A stretch of DNA of 64,000 nt, taken from Aneurinibacillus sp. Ricciae_BoGa-3. GTDB taxonomy: Bacteria; Bacillota; Bacilli; Aneurinibacillales; Aneurinibacillaceae. This document shows positions 43,733 through 54,484 of the stretch, one piece after another (the first letter of the stretch is position 1; every line of letters begins with the position of its first letter). Below the pieces are notes generated by a model. It was not told the origin of the DNA and made no database searches. It worked only from the letters and a program-made list of their open reading frames with translations. Location: positions 3,970,001-4,034,000 of the forward strand of contig NZ_CP116887.1 of assembly GCF_028421645.1 (NCBI RefSeq), read 5' to 3'. The position numbers and the translations under genes are program-made.

Positions 43733-44515
43733 TCAGGAATGGCGCACAATCGCGTCAACCAGGCCGGAAATTGTATATTCCTCAGCCTCAATATCCACGT
43801 GCAGTCCTTGTTCATGTGCCGTTCTGGCCGTTACAGGCCCGATAACAGCTATTTTAACCCCTTCGAGAAGGGACCTGTTGTCTTCGCCGAGCCCCGCGAG
43901 AAAGAACCGAACCGCTGAAGAGCTGGCAAATGTGATGATATCGATAAGACGCTGCCGAAGCAGCTCCTTCGTCTCTAGAAAATTTTCCTCTGCAGCAACC
44001 GTATCATATGCCGGTGCATCTGTCACGTCCAGCCCAAGCGCTGCCAGTGCCAAAGGAAGTGTTTTACGGGCGATGTTTGCCCTTGGAAGGAGGGCTTTCT
44101 CACCTTGGGCCACCTTATCTTTTAAGATCTCTATTAGGCCTTCTGCCGTGAACGTATCTGCGACAAAGCGTGCAGGCATGCCCTGTGCAGCAAGTGCCTC
44201 TGCCGTTTTGCTCCCTACAGCCGCTACTTTGGCGCGGCAGGCTGTGTCAAAGGCTTCAATCCCCAGTTGCTCCGCCCGTTGGAAGAAAAACCGGACGCCA
44301 TTAGCACTTGTGAATATAATCCAGTCAAATGATGCCAGACGGGCCAGGCTTGCGTCAAAAGCCGCCTGATCTTTCGGAGGCACTATTTTCATAACTGGGC
44401 ACATGACGGCTGTGCCGCCAAGCCGTTCAATGAGTGTTTGCATGTCCCTTGCCTGACCGGAAGAACGCGTAACCACTATCCGCTTTCCGGAAAGAGGCTC
44501 CTTCGCGACAGTCAT
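43733..44515 (-). CDS. hemD: Uroporphyrinogen-III synthase
   Basis: A 260-residue HemD that closes hydroxymethylbilane with inversion of ring D to uroporphyrinogen III. This poorly conserved family shows its two-domain fold motifs here ([34 protein letters not shown]). The start overlaps the hemC stop by four bases (ATGA), so the two are coupled. Confidence 0.93.
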   Translation of the reverse strand: MTVAKEPLSGKRIVVTRSSGQARDMQTLIERLGGTAVMCPVMKIVPPKDQAAFDASLARLASFDWIIFTSANGVRFFFQRAEQLGIEAFDTACRAKVAAVGSKTAEALAAQGMPARFVADTFTAEGLIEILKDKVAQGEKALLPRANIARKTLPLALAALGLDVTDAPAYDTVAAEENFLETKELLRQRLIDIITFASSSAVRFFLAGLGEDNRSLLEGVKIAVIGPVTARTAHEQGLHVDIEAEEYTISGLVDAIVRHS

Positions 44516-45438
44516 TCAGCACTTTCCTCACGCGCTCTGCGCAAAATGTCAGCAGCTCCCCGCTCCTTTAGGCGGTTTGCCAGGCTTTTGCCTACCTGTT
44601 CCGGGTTTGATCCTTCCATAGTCTCCTTTAGAATCACACTGCCATCCCCCTCGGCCACCAGACCTCTCAGCCTTACGGTATCCGTTTGCGCTTCCGCATA
44701 GGCGGCCAGCGGAACCTGACAGCTGCCCTCCAGCGTATTTAGGAAAGAACGTTCCGCACGAACGGCAAAATTCGTAGCCACATCATTCAGCCTCGAAAGC
44801 AAATCCAGCACTTCTTTATCATTGTCCCGGCATTCGATGCCAAGCGCCCCCTGCCCAACAGCGGGAAGGCTGACGTCAACCGGCAGGTATTCGGTTACCT
44901 CGCCCTTCCACTGCATGCGCTCAAGCCCGGCTGCAGCCAGAATAATAGCAGAGAAATCCTCCTCCTTTAGCTTGCGAATGCGGGAATCAATATTGCCGCG
45001 TATCGGTTTAATCACAAGATCAGGCCGGCATGCCTTCAGCTGTGCCGCCCGGCGCAGGCTGCTTGTTCCCACAATAGAACCTTGAGTAAGTTCAGCGAGC
45101 TTCTTCCCGTCTTTGCTGATCAGCACATCCCGCACGTCGACGCGCTTGGGAACACAGCCAATCATAAGACCTTGTGGAAGCTGGGCGGGCATATCTTTCA
45201 TGCTATGCACCGCCATATCAATTTCACCATCAAGCATTGCCTGCTCAATTTCTTTCACAAATAAGCCCTTACCGCCTACCTTAGATAGTGTGACATCAAG
45301 AATTTTGTCCCCTTTCGTTACGATTTTTTTCACTTCAAATGTAAAAGGCAGGCCGAAGCTTGCCAGCTGGTCGATTACCCAGTTCGTCTGCGTTAACGCC
45401 AGGGCACTCTGTCTTGAGCCTACTATAATTTTTCTCAT
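44512..45438 (-). CDS. hemC: Porphobilinogen deaminase (hydroxymethylbilane synthase)
   Basis: A 308-residue enzyme that polymerises four porphobilinogens on a dipyrromethane cofactor. The cofactor cysteine lies in [13 protein letters not shown]. The N-terminal [17 protein letters not shown] and [17 protein letters not shown] active-site arginines ([14 protein letters not shown]) are present. Confidence 0.97.
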   Translation of the reverse strand: MRKIIVGSRQSALALTQTNWVIDQLASFGLPFTFEVKKIVTKGDKILDVTLSKVGGKGLFVKEIEQAMLDGEIDMAVHSMKDMPAQLPQGLMIGCVPKRVDVRDVLISKDGKKLAELTQGSIVGTSSLRRAAQLKACRPDLVIKPIRGNIDSRIRKLKEEDFSAIILAAAGLERMQWKGEVTEYLPVDVSLPAVGQGALGIECRDNDKEVLDLLSRLNDVATNFAVRAERSFLNTLEGSCQVPLAAYAEAQTDTVRLRGLVAEGDGSVILKETMEGSNPEQVGKSLANRLKERGAADILRRAREESAE

Positions 45439-45479
45439 GCGTTATCCCATTCCTTCTAATTATGATAATGGTTGGCGAA

Positions 45480-46301
45480 TCACAGCCATTGATGAAATGA
45501 TGAGACCGAACCGGAAAGCAAATAGTTTATCAACACCAGCATAAAAGCGCCAATATTCCACATGGCAAGCTTTCTGCCCTGCCAGCCGAATGTGACCCGC
45601 TGGTATAAATACCATGCATAAAAAATCAGCACACCAACCGACACGAGCACTTTCGGATCAAGCCAGAAATTCGTGGTCACTTTAAGATGTGCCCAGAGTC
45701 CTCCAAGTATAATAGCCATAAGAAGCATCGGTACCCCTACCATGTTCAGCCGGTAAGAATACATATCCAGCAGGCCAAGCCCCGGCAGGCGCCGCATCCA
45801 CTTGTTCCATATTTTCTGCTTTAGCATTCTATCTTCTGCGATGTACATCACGGAAAAAATAAAGGACAAGGAGAAAGCACCGTAGCTTAGCATTGCCAGG
45901 CTTATGTGAATGAACAGAAGGTCCGATGTCAACCGCTCTGCCACAAGCGGAGAGGCATTCTGATTTGCGAAGAGATTAACAGCCAGTACAGCAAAACCTA
46001 ATACATTCGTAAAAAAGACAAGCAGATCAACCTGGAAGAAGTAGTTGATGACAAGCGATAACGTCACAAGTATCCATGAATAAAAAAACAGCGTTTCAAA
46101 CAAGGTAAGTACAGGAAAATAATCTTTCTCAATCATACTCATGACAAAAAAGACGCTTTGCAGCGCCCATACAATAGCAAGCAGCCAGAAGGCAATTCGG
46201 TTGACCTTCCGGCTGCGGTTCATGAAGTCTGCAAAATAGAGGAGAACACTACTTGCATATAAATATATGATTAAGCCGTAAATTAAACTTTCACGGATCA
46301 A
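45480..46301 (-). CDS. hemX: HemX, CcsA/CcmC-like membrane protein
   Basis: A 273-residue polytopic membrane protein of the cytochrome c assembly (CcsA) family with about eight membrane segments. In B. subtilis HemX lowers the level of HemA protein. The start is TTG at 46301 with GAGGAG upstream. Position directly after hemA and before hemC is conserved. Confidence 0.9.
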   Translation of the reverse strand: MIRESLIYGLIIYLYASSVLLYFADFMNRSRKVNRIAFWLLAIVWALQSVFFVMSMIEKDYFPVLTLFETLFFYSWILVTLSLVINYFFQVDLLVFFTNVLGFAVLAVNLFANQNASPLVAERLTSDLLFIHISLAMLSYGAFSLSFIFSVMYIAEDRMLKQKIWNKWMRRLPGLGLLDMYSYRLNMVGVPMLLMAIILGGLWAHLKVTTNFWLDPKVLVSVGVLIFYAWYLYQRVTFGWQGRKLAMWNIGAFMLVLINYLLSGSVSSFHQWL

Positions 46302-46339
46302 TGTGCATAACTCCTCTCGTATCAGGAGCGAACAGGGAT

Positions 46340-47689
46340 TTACTGTCCGGTAACAACCCGGCGATGAAGCACGGGAATATACGATTCTTCCCTTGCGTCA
46401 GCCTGCTGTCCCCCATCCTCCAGCATATCCTCAAGCGCAAACAGTTTAATAAACATATTCAGCGCTTCCTCAGATCCCGGCTGCCCCGCCATTTCTTTAA
46501 TGCGAACAATCGGATCGTGCATAATCTGATTAATTAGGCTGCGCGTTTGTTTATTAATCATCCGTATTTCTTTTTCGGTTAAGTCTGCGCATTTGTTCTG
46601 GATATTGCGCATGGCTTCCTGCTGGTGATTCAGCAGTTTCTCGCGAAGTGTTGTAATAAGCGGTACAACGCCAAGCGTATTTAGCCAGCTTTTAAAGGCG
46701 TACAGCTCCTGGCCGATCATTATCCCGATTTTCTCCGCCTCAAGCTCGCGTTCCTTTAAGTTAGACTGGACGATTCCCTCAAGGTCATCGATATCGTATA
46801 GATAAACACCTTCGAGTTCGTTAATAGCGGGATCGAGATCTCGCGGCACGGCAATATCAATCATGAAAAGCGTGCGATTGCGCCGTTTTCGCATAATGGA
46901 TGCAATCTCGTGTTTGGTTACAACATATCCGTCTGCCCCGGTGGAACTGATGACGATATCGGCTTCAATCAGCCCGTCCGTCAGGCGCTCCATCGGGTAG
47001 GCTGAACCGCGGAATTTCTCCGCAAGTGCAACCGCTCTCTCATAAGTCCGGTTGGCAACGATGACGTTTGCAGCCCCATTAGCATGGAGATGTTTAGCTG
47101 TCAGCTCGCTCATCTTGCCGGCTCCAAGCACCAGCACGGTTTTATCGTTGAAATAGCCGAATACTTTTTTCCCAAGCTCAATCGCTGCATAACTGGTTGA
47201 TACCGCGTTTTTATTGATGTCGGTCTCAGACTGAGCGCGCTTCGCCAGGGTAATGGCCTGCTTAAAAAGGGTGTTAAACACGGTTCCGGAAGCTTTATGT
47301 TCCTGAGCAAGCTGAAAGGCGTCCTTCACCTGACCGAGTATTTGCGTTTCTCCAAGAACCATAGAATCGAGGCCACATGCAACCCTGAAAAGGTGGCGCA
47401 CAGCATGATCGTTTTCTTTTATATAGATATGATCGATAAAATCCTCGCGTGGAACATCAAACCATTGCGAAAGAAAGGCCTTGATAAAATGGCGTCCCGT
47501 ATGCAATTGATCAACCACCGCATAAATCTCTGTCCGGTTGCATGTTCCCAGCACGACTCCCTCAAGCACGCTTTTCGTATTGAGAAGCATAGATATAGCA
47601 CGAGGCTTGTCTTCATCATTAAAGGCAAACCGTTCGCGTATTTCAACTGGGGCTGTGCGGTAGTTCAAACCAATTAATAGAATATGCAT
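46340..47689 (-). CDS. hemA: Glutamyl-tRNA reductase
   Basis: A 449-residue first committed enzyme of the heme pathway, reducing Glu-tRNA to glutamate-1-semialdehyde. The catalytic cysteine lies in LGTCNRTEIYAV. The NADPH domain contains VLVLGAGKMSELTAKHL and the C-terminal dimerisation domain is helical. The ATG at 47689 gives the standard family start MHILLIGLNYRTAPVEIRE; an in-frame start 23 codons earlier has no support. First gene of hemAXCDBL. Confidence 0.97.
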   Translation of the reverse strand: MHILLIGLNYRTAPVEIRERFAFNDEDKPRAISMLLNTKSVLEGVVLGTCNRTEIYAVVDQLHTGRHFIKAFLSQWFDVPREDFIDHIYIKENDHAVRHLFRVACGLDSMVLGETQILGQVKDAFQLAQEHKASGTVFNTLFKQAITLAKRAQSETDINKNAVSTSYAAIELGKKVFGYFNDKTVLVLGAGKMSELTAKHLHANGAANVIVANRTYERAVALAEKFRGSAYPMERLTDGLIEADIVISSTGADGYVVTKHEIASIMRKRRNRTLFMIDIAVPRDLDPAINELEGVYLYDIDDLEGIVQSNLKERELEAEKIGIMIGQELYAFKSWLNTLGVVPLITTLREKLLNHQQEAMRNIQNKCADLTEKEIRMINKQTRSLINQIMHDPIVRIKEMAGQPGSEEALNMFIKLFALEDMLEDGGQQADAREESYIPVLHRRVVTGQ

Positions 47690-47743
47690 AATTGACACCC
47701 CATCCTGCTTAATGAATTCTCTCTCTTTTATCTCCAACCGTTT

Positions 47744-47782
47744 AAAGTGCCTGTGCACTTTCTAAAGTACCCATTTATTATA
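47744..47782 (-). promoter_or_regulatory. hemA promoter with adjacent inverted repeat
   Basis: Extended -10 TGGTATAAT (TATAAT at 47777-47782); no clear -35. Immediately downstream, inside the expected first 25 transcribed bases, lies a perfect 7-bp inverted repeat AAAGTGC/GCACTTT (47744-47761). It could be an operator or a 5' stabilising hairpin. It does not match the PerR box known at B. subtilis hemA. Confidence 0.45.
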
Positions 47783-47849
47783 CCACTCCTGTTGAGGATA
47801 ATTAAAAGAAAATGTGAAGAGTTTTTGAAGGCACTAACAGTATGGCAAA

Positions 47850-47880
47850 ACAAACACCCCCCTAAACAAACAGGGGGGCC
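47850..47880 (-). terminator. Intrinsic terminator of ppx-ppk
   Basis: Minus-strand CCCCCC, loop TGTTTGTTTA, GGGGGG, then TGTTTGTTTT, 12 bp after the ppk stop. Confidence 0.8.
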
Positions 47881-47891
47881 AGAAAGAACAG

Positions 47892-50054
47892 CTATTCATC
47901 AAGGTGGGTTTTCGGTTTAAACTGCTCCATGTATGGGGTTTTGTGAATATTTCTTGTATTTTTCACGGCTTGCTCATAAAAGTAAATCTGGCTGCGAACG
48001 GGTTTCTCCCCATCCTGCGGTTCAATGTGCGTGTAACATCCATCCGGATGCAGTTCTCTCGCTTTAACATTGTCTCTTAAATAGATATGCAGCATTTCTT
48101 TCAGGCGTTTTTTTAGCGGAGCCGACTCAACCGGGAACAGAATTTCCACACGCCGCTCCATGTTCCGCGTCATCCAGTCGGCACTGGAGAGATAGATTTG
48201 CTCGTCTCCACCGTGGTGAAAATAATAGATGCGGCTGTGTTCAAGAAAACGGTCCACAATGCTCCGAACACGAATATTTTCACTTACGCCCGGAATACCG
48301 GGCCGCAGGCAGCAAATACCCCTGATAATTAAATCTATCTGCACACCGGCGGCAGAAGCTCTGAATAAGGCCTTAATGAGCTTCTTATCGGTTAAGGAAT
48401 TCATTTTAATAATAATGCGTCCCGGTTTTTCCGGCGTGCTTTTGTCGATTTCCTGATCTATCAAATCCAGAAATTTATTGCGCAGCCCCACTGGCGCCGC
48501 CTCAATCTTTTTCCACTTTGGCGTCTTCGAATACCCGGACAAATGATTGAAAATGTACGAGGCATCGATTCCAAATTCCTCATCGCATGTAAAAAGGCCT
48601 AAATCCGTATACATGCGCGCGGTCGAATCATTATAATTGCCTGTTCCGAGGTGGACATAGCGAACAAGTTCGCTGCCCTCCTGCCGGACAACAAGGGTAA
48701 TTTTACAGTGGGTTTTTAGTCCGACAAGGCCGTAAATTACGTGGCATCCGGCCTTCTCCAGCTTTTTGGCCCATACGATGTTATTCTCTTCATCGAACCG
48801 GGCTTTTAACTCCACAAGCACGGTCACTTGCTTGCCATTCTCCGCTGCCCTGGCAAGCGCGTTTACAATCGGAGAGTCACCGCTGACCCGGTACAGCGTC
48901 TGCTTGATGGCCAGCACATTTGGATCGTCTGCCGCTTGCTTAACAAAATGAACAACCGGATCAAAAGATTCATACGGATGGTGGACCATAATGTCTCGGT
49001 CGGCAATGGCTTCAAAAATGTCATTTTCGCCAATAAAATCGGCTGGCGGCTGAGGAGGCAACTCTTTATTGCGCAGATGTTCATAACCGGGCAGTGATGA
49101 AAACTTCATCAAGAATGTTAAATCCAAAGGCCCGTTTACTTCGTATACATCACACGATTCAATTTCAAGCGATTCTGCCAGAATCCCTTTGAGGTATTCA
49201 TCCATGTCATGCGTAATCTCTAAACGTACAGCAGAACCTCTTTTGCGCTTTTTTAGTTCTTTCTCCAGTTCTTTTAACAGATCCTCTGCACCTTCCTCAT
49301 CCAGCGTCATATCTGCATTTCGTGTAATACGGAAAGGCTGAACAGTCAGAATGCGGTTGCCTTTAAACAGGAAATCGGCATAGTGGCAGATAATATCTTC
49401 CAGCAGGATAAATTCCGCTTTCCCTTGTTCCCCGGGCAGCTTTATAAACCGCGGCAGAACGGCTGGCACCTGCACCACTGCGAACAGCAGCTTCGTCTTT
49501 GCGTCTTTTTCGCTTTCTAGCAAAATAGCGAGGTTCACACTTTTATTAAAAAGAAGAGGAAACGGACGGCTGGCATCTACAGCCATTGGAGTCAGCACCG
49601 GATAAATCCGGTCATAGAAATAACGGTGTACAAAACTCTCCTGCTCTGTCGTCAGCTGCTTTGGCTTGAGAAAACAAATTCCATTCTGATCAAGCTCAGG
49701 AAGAACTTCATGGTTGAAAATGTGGTACTGATGCTTAACAAGCCGGTGCGCTTCCCGGGAAATAGCGGCAAGCTGCTGGGCAGGAGTCATTCCTGCTTTG
49801 TTCTCCGGTGATGTAACCATATGCTTCTCCTGGTCCTTTAACGTCCCCACCCGAACCATAAAGAACTCATCCAGATTAGAGCTGGTTATGGATAGAAACT
49901 TTAGCCGTTCAAGGACAGGATTGTGCTTGTCCTCTGCTTCCTCCAGCACACGGCGGTTAAATGCAAGCCAGCTTAGTTCCCGGTTTATGTAATAATCTTT
50001 GCAGTCGAAATCAATTTGTAGTGCGTGTTGTTGTGAATCAATTTTCTCCCCCAT
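47892..50054 (-). CDS. ppk: Polyphosphate kinase PPK1
   Basis: A 720-residue polyphosphate kinase that reversibly makes polyphosphate from ATP. The N-terminal domain begins YYINRELSWLAFNRRVLEE. The catalytic histidine lies in GLKTHCKITLV, and the second HKD-like motif in HSRIYYFHHGG. GAGGTGCG precedes the ATG. It follows ppx by 18 bp, so synthesis and breakdown enzymes share one transcript. Confidence 0.97.
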   Translation of the reverse strand: MGEKIDSQQHALQIDFDCKDYYINRELSWLAFNRRVLEEAEDKHNPVLERLKFLSITSSNLDEFFMVRVGTLKDQEKHMVTSPENKAGMTPAQQLAAISREAHRLVKHQYHIFNHEVLPELDQNGICFLKPKQLTTEQESFVHRYFYDRIYPVLTPMAVDASRPFPLLFNKSVNLAILLESEKDAKTKLLFAVVQVPAVLPRFIKLPGEQGKAEFILLEDIICHYADFLFKGNRILTVQPFRITRNADMTLDEEGAEDLLKELEKELKKRKRGSAVRLEITHDMDEYLKGILAESLEIESCDVYEVNGPLDLTFLMKFSSLPGYEHLRNKELPPQPPADFIGENDIFEAIADRDIMVHHPYESFDPVVHFVKQAADDPNVLAIKQTLYRVSGDSPIVNALARAAENGKQVTVLVELKARFDEENNIVWAKKLEKAGCHVIYGLVGLKTHCKITLVVRQEGSELVRYVHLGTGNYNDSTARMYTDLGLFTCDEEFGIDASYIFNHLSGYSKTPKWKKIEAAPVGLRNKFLDLIDQEIDKSTPEKPGRIIIKMNSLTDKKLIKALFRASAAGVQIDLIIRGICCLRPGIPGVSENIRVRSIVDRFLEHSRIYYFHHGGDEQIYLSSADWMTRNMERRVEILFPVESAPLKKRLKEMLHIYLRDNVKARELHPDGCYTHIEPQDGEKPVRSQIYFYEQAVKNTRNIHKTPYMEQFKPKTHLDE

Positions 50055-50072
50055 GATAATCGCACCTCTATT

Positions 50073-51608
50073 TTATATAGTTGCACTTGCTGCCCACTCA
50101 ATCGACAGCGGCCTGTCAAATTGTTTTTTAAATTTCTTTTTATATTCTTCAATCGTATCCTTCTCAAGCGGCTGCTCCCCTCTGCCGCGGCATAACAGGG
50201 TAATCCCATTATCTTTTCTCACAAAGCGGGCGGATGAGACCTGCTGCGTGGCCGTTCTATCCAGAGCGTAGGCCATCAGTAAGAGAAGCCCCAATCTTTC
50301 AATCGTCTGAAAATCTTTCTCCGTAAGCAACGATTTATAAGGCAAAGCCAGCTGCCTCATCTTTTTCGTTCCCTTGTATGATGCGAGCAGTGCGGCAAGC
50401 AGACGCTCCTTCTGGGTGAGCCCGGGCAGAAGGACATGCACAAGCAGATAGAAAGTATGCCTGTAAGATTCCCGGAAACTAATCGTATGGCCAATATCGT
50501 GAAGCTGGGCGGCAATGCACAGCAGCTGTTTCTCCTGTTCATTGTATTTGAGAAGCCCGAGCTCTGCGGCTTGTTCAAATAAACTGGAGGCCAGCGCGGA
50601 AACATGGCTCGCCTGTGCCTCATTGACCCGATAGCTCCTGATAAAAGATTGCATATGATACGGAACGATGTCATCGAGCAACTGTTTGCCGTGTCGTCCC
50701 ATCTGCTTTTCCATCCAGATCCCGTCTCTTAATCCTTTGCTGCTAATGATAAATTCATTGCAGCCCGCGTATTCGAGCAGTACTTTAATAATGGCAATGC
50801 CTGCAACAATAATATCTGCCCGCTCTTCTGACATGCCTTCTGCTGCTTTAATCCTGCTTAAGGGAAGCGGTGATATGGCTGCGAAAACATCTCTCACCTG
50901 CTGCTGGCTCATCTCGTAACCGTGCAGGCTCGGAAAAGGATAGCCGGACATTTTCTGGTGGATCTTGCCCAGATTTCGCGCTGTCCCCCCCATGCCAATC
51001 AGGCGAATTCCCGCGCTCTTTAGCCAGCCTTTCGTATCAAATTGTTTTCGCAAGTACGTTTCCAGTGATTGCATTTCAACCTGGGTTGGCACTCCCTGAC
51101 GAAAAAACTGCCGGGTGAGCGTCACTGCGCCGAACGGAAAACTGTGGCTGTTAAGCAGCTTGCGGTCCTTAATTTCAACCACCTCGGTGCTTCCCCCGCC
51201 TATATCAATTGTGATGCAGTCGTTTACAGGCATCGTATTGACGACAGCGAAGTACCCATAGTAAGCCTCTTCTTCACCGGATAGAAGACGAAAGGTAAAA
51301 CCCGTTTCTTGTTGGACTCTTCTTAGAAAATCCTCTTTATTTTTGGCTCTCCGGACCGCCGCAGTAGCCACTCCGATAACGTCTGTGACGTTGCGCGCCT
51401 CGCAGAGCTGGCGAAATTGCTGCAGCGTACGAATCGCTATCGCCATACCCTTTTCTGATATATTCAAGTCTTCATCCAGATAGTCGCTTAACCGGATAGT
51501 GCTTTTTAAATTATCGACTTCAGTTGAAACCCGATCATCCTCCCGGTAATAGATAACAAGGCGTACCGAGTTCGATCCCATGTCGATGACTGCATAATAT
51601 TTATCCAT
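50073..51608 (-). CDS. ppx: Exopolyphosphatase (Ppx/GppA) with HD domain
   Basis: A 511-residue enzyme that removes phosphate from polyphosphate ends or from pppGpp. The actin-like N-terminal half has the phosphate loops VIDMGSNSVRLVIY (residues 7-20) and TIDIGGGSTEVVEI. The C-terminal half is an HD-type helical domain (AAQLHDIGHTISF). The ATG at 51608 is chosen for the family N-terminus; the ribosome binding site is weak. Confidence 0.93.
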   Translation of the reverse strand: MDKYYAVIDMGSNSVRLVIYYREDDRVSTEVDNLKSTIRLSDYLDEDLNISEKGMAIAIRTLQQFRQLCEARNVTDVIGVATAAVRRAKNKEDFLRRVQQETGFTFRLLSGEEEAYYGYFAVVNTMPVNDCITIDIGGGSTEVVEIKDRKLLNSHSFPFGAVTLTRQFFRQGVPTQVEMQSLETYLRKQFDTKGWLKSAGIRLIGMGGTARNLGKIHQKMSGYPFPSLHGYEMSQQQVRDVFAAISPLPLSRIKAAEGMSEERADIIVAGIAIIKVLLEYAGCNEFIISSKGLRDGIWMEKQMGRHGKQLLDDIVPYHMQSFIRSYRVNEAQASHVSALASSLFEQAAELGLLKYNEQEKQLLCIAAQLHDIGHTISFRESYRHTFYLLVHVLLPGLTQKERLLAALLASYKGTKKMRQLALPYKSLLTEKDFQTIERLGLLLLMAYALDRTATQQVSSARFVRKDNGITLLCRGRGEQPLEKDTIEEYKKKFKKQFDRPLSIEWAASATI

Positions 51609-51698
51609 CTTGTACCAACCTAACAACAATGTTATTTGTTTATATTTTAATCAATTAATGTTAACTTCATGTAAATAATAGGGCGGCGTCTTGACACG

Positions 51699-53333
51699 CT
51701 ATCTATCCACAATATTAAAACGCTGCACGACGGTGAGCAGGCCGGTGGACTGTTCAGACAGTTTCTCAGCTCCGCGGGCGAGGTCGTTCACATTCTGGAC
51801 CTGCTCGCGCATTGCAGCATCTCCCCTTGTTACAGCATCGGTAAAATCCTCCGCGATCCGCTGCATGCCGCCGAGAATCGAACACATTTCATCCCCTTCC
51901 TCGATAATCTGGCTGCATAGCTTATGGTTCAGCATCACCTGATCTTTGGTTTGCTCAGCTACCTCGCTCATTGTTCTAATCGCCCCGCCGGCCACGTTGA
52001 CAATTTCTCTGCCCTTATCGATTGCCCGCATGCTGTCTTCCGCCTTTTGTACGGCAAGCTTAACATCCTGCCGCGCAAATTCAAGCGTCTGCAGAATATC
52101 CACCGCAAAAAGAGATGTATTCTCGGCAAGTTTGCGTACTTCACCGGCTACAATGGAGAAGCCCCGTCCGGTTTCCCCCGCGCGCGAAGCTTCAATTGAA
52201 GCATTCAAAGCAAGCATATTGGTTTGTCTGGCAATCCCGGTAATCAGTGATACTTTGCCGACAACTTCCTCCGTATGGCGGGAAACTTGTAAAATAAGAT
52301 TCACAGCTCCTGCGACAGACTGGTGGATTCTGCCCATCTGCTCTTCCGAATTCAAAACAGCAGTCTTTCCGATATTAGCATTTTCCAATGCTTTCTGGGA
52401 AAGAGAAACAGCCTGGCTTATTGTATCTTGCATTCTTCTCACTTCATCAATCATTTGATTTGTCATGGAGTAAGCCTCTTCAAGTGAACCTAACTGCGTT
52501 TCCGTACCCTCTCGAAATTCGCAAGTCACAGCCGCCAGCTGTTCGAAAGTCCCTGCAAGCTGCTGGGCCTTAGCCGCCTGTTCCTCGCTTATTGTAGTTG
52601 TAATCCCTGTAGACTGGGCAAGGTCCTGAATAATATTTCTTGTACCAATGATAACCTTGTTTAATTCATACCCCATCTGCGCAAACTGGTTTCTTCCCAT
52701 GCTTCTGGCTGCCACAAGCAGATTTCCTGCAGATATATTCCTAGTGACTGTATACCAATCATGAAGCGGCCTTGTAATCTGCCTGTATAAAAGGAAAGAT
52801 CCAACGAGTCCCATGATTAACGAAACGCCAGGTGCGAGAAAGGATCCACCTGATTTGATTCCCTGCAGGGCAAGAACAACCATGGCCACAAGCGATGGCA
52901 AAAAACCGAGACTGAAAATGGCAGGTACTAAAAATGGCCGGTGCACAATGCGACCCATCCGTAAATTAAAGCGCTTACCATTTGCTTCATGCATAATCGG
53001 GCAGGAGGCATCAATCAACAGCTCACCTGTATTGCGCGGATACAACTGCAGGAGCGGTTTGTTCGTTTTTGCTGATTTAAGCCCCACTTCATCCGAAAAC
53101 AGATTGCCTTCCCGAAGCCTGTTTGTATGGACCAAACCCAAACCTTCTTCATTTACTAAAACAAAATATTCGTCATGTTTTAGTTGCTCATCAAGTAATT
53201 TTCTTATCTTGTCCCGATTTTTAATAATGGAATCCTGCTCAGCCAGCAGCGGCTGAATTAATTTGGCCGTACGCTGGACTTTAGCGAGTCCACTGCGTGC
53301 GCTGCGCGATTTCAACATTCTGTTCATCTGCAT
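51699..53333 (-). CDS. Methyl-accepting chemotaxis-type receptor with N-terminal cytosolic sensor
   Basis: A 544-residue receptor. Residues 1-130 have no signal or membrane segment and look PAS/Cache-like ([18 protein letters not shown]). Two adjacent membrane segments follow (about 133-156 and 163-182), a HAMP-like linker, then a full MCP signalling domain with the hairpin tip [27 protein letters not shown] (residues around 410-436, given in part). So the sensor is probably inside the cell. It is divergent from the EamA gene. Confidence 0.85.
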   Translation of the reverse strand: MQMNRMLKSRSARSGLAKVQRTAKLIQPLLAEQDSIIKNRDKIRKLLDEQLKHDEYFVLVNEEGLGLVHTNRLREGNLFSDEVGLKSAKTNKPLLQLYPRNTGELLIDASCPIMHEANGKRFNLRMGRIVHRPFLVPAIFSLGFLPSLVAMVVLALQGIKSGGSFLAPGVSLIMGLVGSFLLYRQITRPLHDWYTVTRNISAGNLLVAARSMGRNQFAQMGYELNKVIIGTRNIIQDLAQSTGITTTISEEQAAKAQQLAGTFEQLAAVTCEFREGTETQLGSLEEAYSMTNQMIDEVRRMQDTISQAVSLSQKALENANIGKTAVLNSEEQMGRIHQSVAGAVNLILQVSRHTEEVVGKVSLITGIARQTNMLALNASIEASRAGETGRGFSIVAGEVRKLAENTSLFAVDILQTLEFARQDVKLAVQKAEDSMRAIDKGREIVNVAGGAIRTMSEVAEQTKDQVMLNHKLCSQIIEEGDEMCSILGGMQRIAEDFTDAVTRGDAAMREQVQNVNDLARGAEKLSEQSTGLLTVVQRFNIVDR

Positions 53334-53486
53334 TCCCCCTTCCTTAGAATGAATTCTTCAATGAGCACATAAGAACCTGCCAATTTTCATAATTAAATTC
53401 AGAAAATTGTTTTCCTTTCATTTGCACAAATATCACGTATAATAGAAATTATTTGCAAAACTTCCGGAAAGAAGGGATAGTCTACT

Positions 53487-54419
53487 GTGAAAAAAAATGT
53501 GGTTGCGGATCTGATCCTGCTTCTTATAACGATAATATGGGGTGCTACTTTTGTGGTTGTCCAAAATGCAATCAGCACGCTCCCGCCCCTTACGTTTAAT
53601 GGCATTCGATTCTTTCTGGCGAGCGCATTCTTATTTCTCTTTCTAATTATGTTCTACCGGGATCAAATTCGGATAATAGGCAAAAAATTGCTAGCTGCAG
53701 GCATTATTCTTGGTTTTTGGCTGTTCTGCGGCTATGCGTTCCAAACAGTTGGACTGCTGTATACTACGACATCGAAGGCAGGATTTATCACAGGCTTATC
53801 TGTCGTGCTGGTTCCTCTCTTCGCGTTTATCCTGTTAAAACAGCGGCCCAAAGTCGCCGCGGTTGCCGGAATACTAATCGCAACAGTTGGCCTGTACCTG
53901 TTGACCTTAAGTGATTCCTTAACCATCAACAAAGGGGACTTTCTTGTTTTCTTATGCGCGATTTCGTTTGCCCTGCAAATTATTCTAACCGGGCGGTACG
54001 CCCCGCGATTTCCGTCGCTTGTGCTATCACTTGTACAGATCCTTACTGTATCTGTGCTCAGCAGCATCGGGGCCCTGTTCTTTGAAAATTGGCAGGTTGC
54101 CTTGAAGCCAGCTGCGATGATGACGCCGGCTGTTTACTGGGCTTTGCTCATCACCGCCATTCCTGCGACTGCGCTCGCTTTTCTTGCCCAGACAGAATGC
54201 CAGAAATTTACGACGCCCACACGCGTTGCACTTATCTTTGCTATGGAGCCGGTATTTGCTGCCATTACCGCTTATTTCTTCACCAGCGACGTCCTGACCG
54301 GGCGCTCACTTGCTGGCTGCCTGTGCATTTTTATTGGTATGATCCTTGCTGAACTGCCTCTTGATCAAATCATTGCCAGGGTAAAAGAGAAGGTAAGTGC
54401 TCCGATTGGAAAAAATTAA
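53487..54419 (+). CDS. EamA/DMT-superfamily transporter
   Basis: A 310-residue membrane protein with ten hydrophobic segments arranged as two EamA repeats (LITIIWGATFVVVQNAI at the start; FAMEPVFAAITAYFFTSDVL in the second). Such proteins export or import small metabolites; the substrate cannot be told. The start is GTG with AAGGGA upstream, and TATAAT at 53438-53443 is a plausible -10. Confidence 0.88.
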   Translation: MKKNVVADLILLLITIIWGATFVVVQNAISTLPPLTFNGIRFFLASAFLFLFLIMFYRDQIRIIGKKLLAAGIILGFWLFCGYAFQTVGLLYTTTSKAGFITGLSVVLVPLFAFILLKQRPKVAAVAGILIATVGLYLLTLSDSLTINKGDFLVFLCAISFALQIILTGRYAPRFPSLVLSLVQILTVSVLSSIGALFFENWQVALKPAAMMTPAVYWALLITAIPATALAFLAQTECQKFTTPTRVALIFAMEPVFAAITAYFFTSDVLTGRSLAGCLCIFIGMILAELPLDQIIARVKEKVSAPIGKN

Positions 54420-54484
54420 AAAAAATATCTTGAAGCTATTATGACGTGTTATAATAAACCTAACACAATCGGGGGGATTGGAAG

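Noticed and set aside
47744..47761. PerR box at hemA
   Set aside because: The inverted repeat is AAAGTGC/GCACTTT, unlike the TTATAATnATTATAA pattern.
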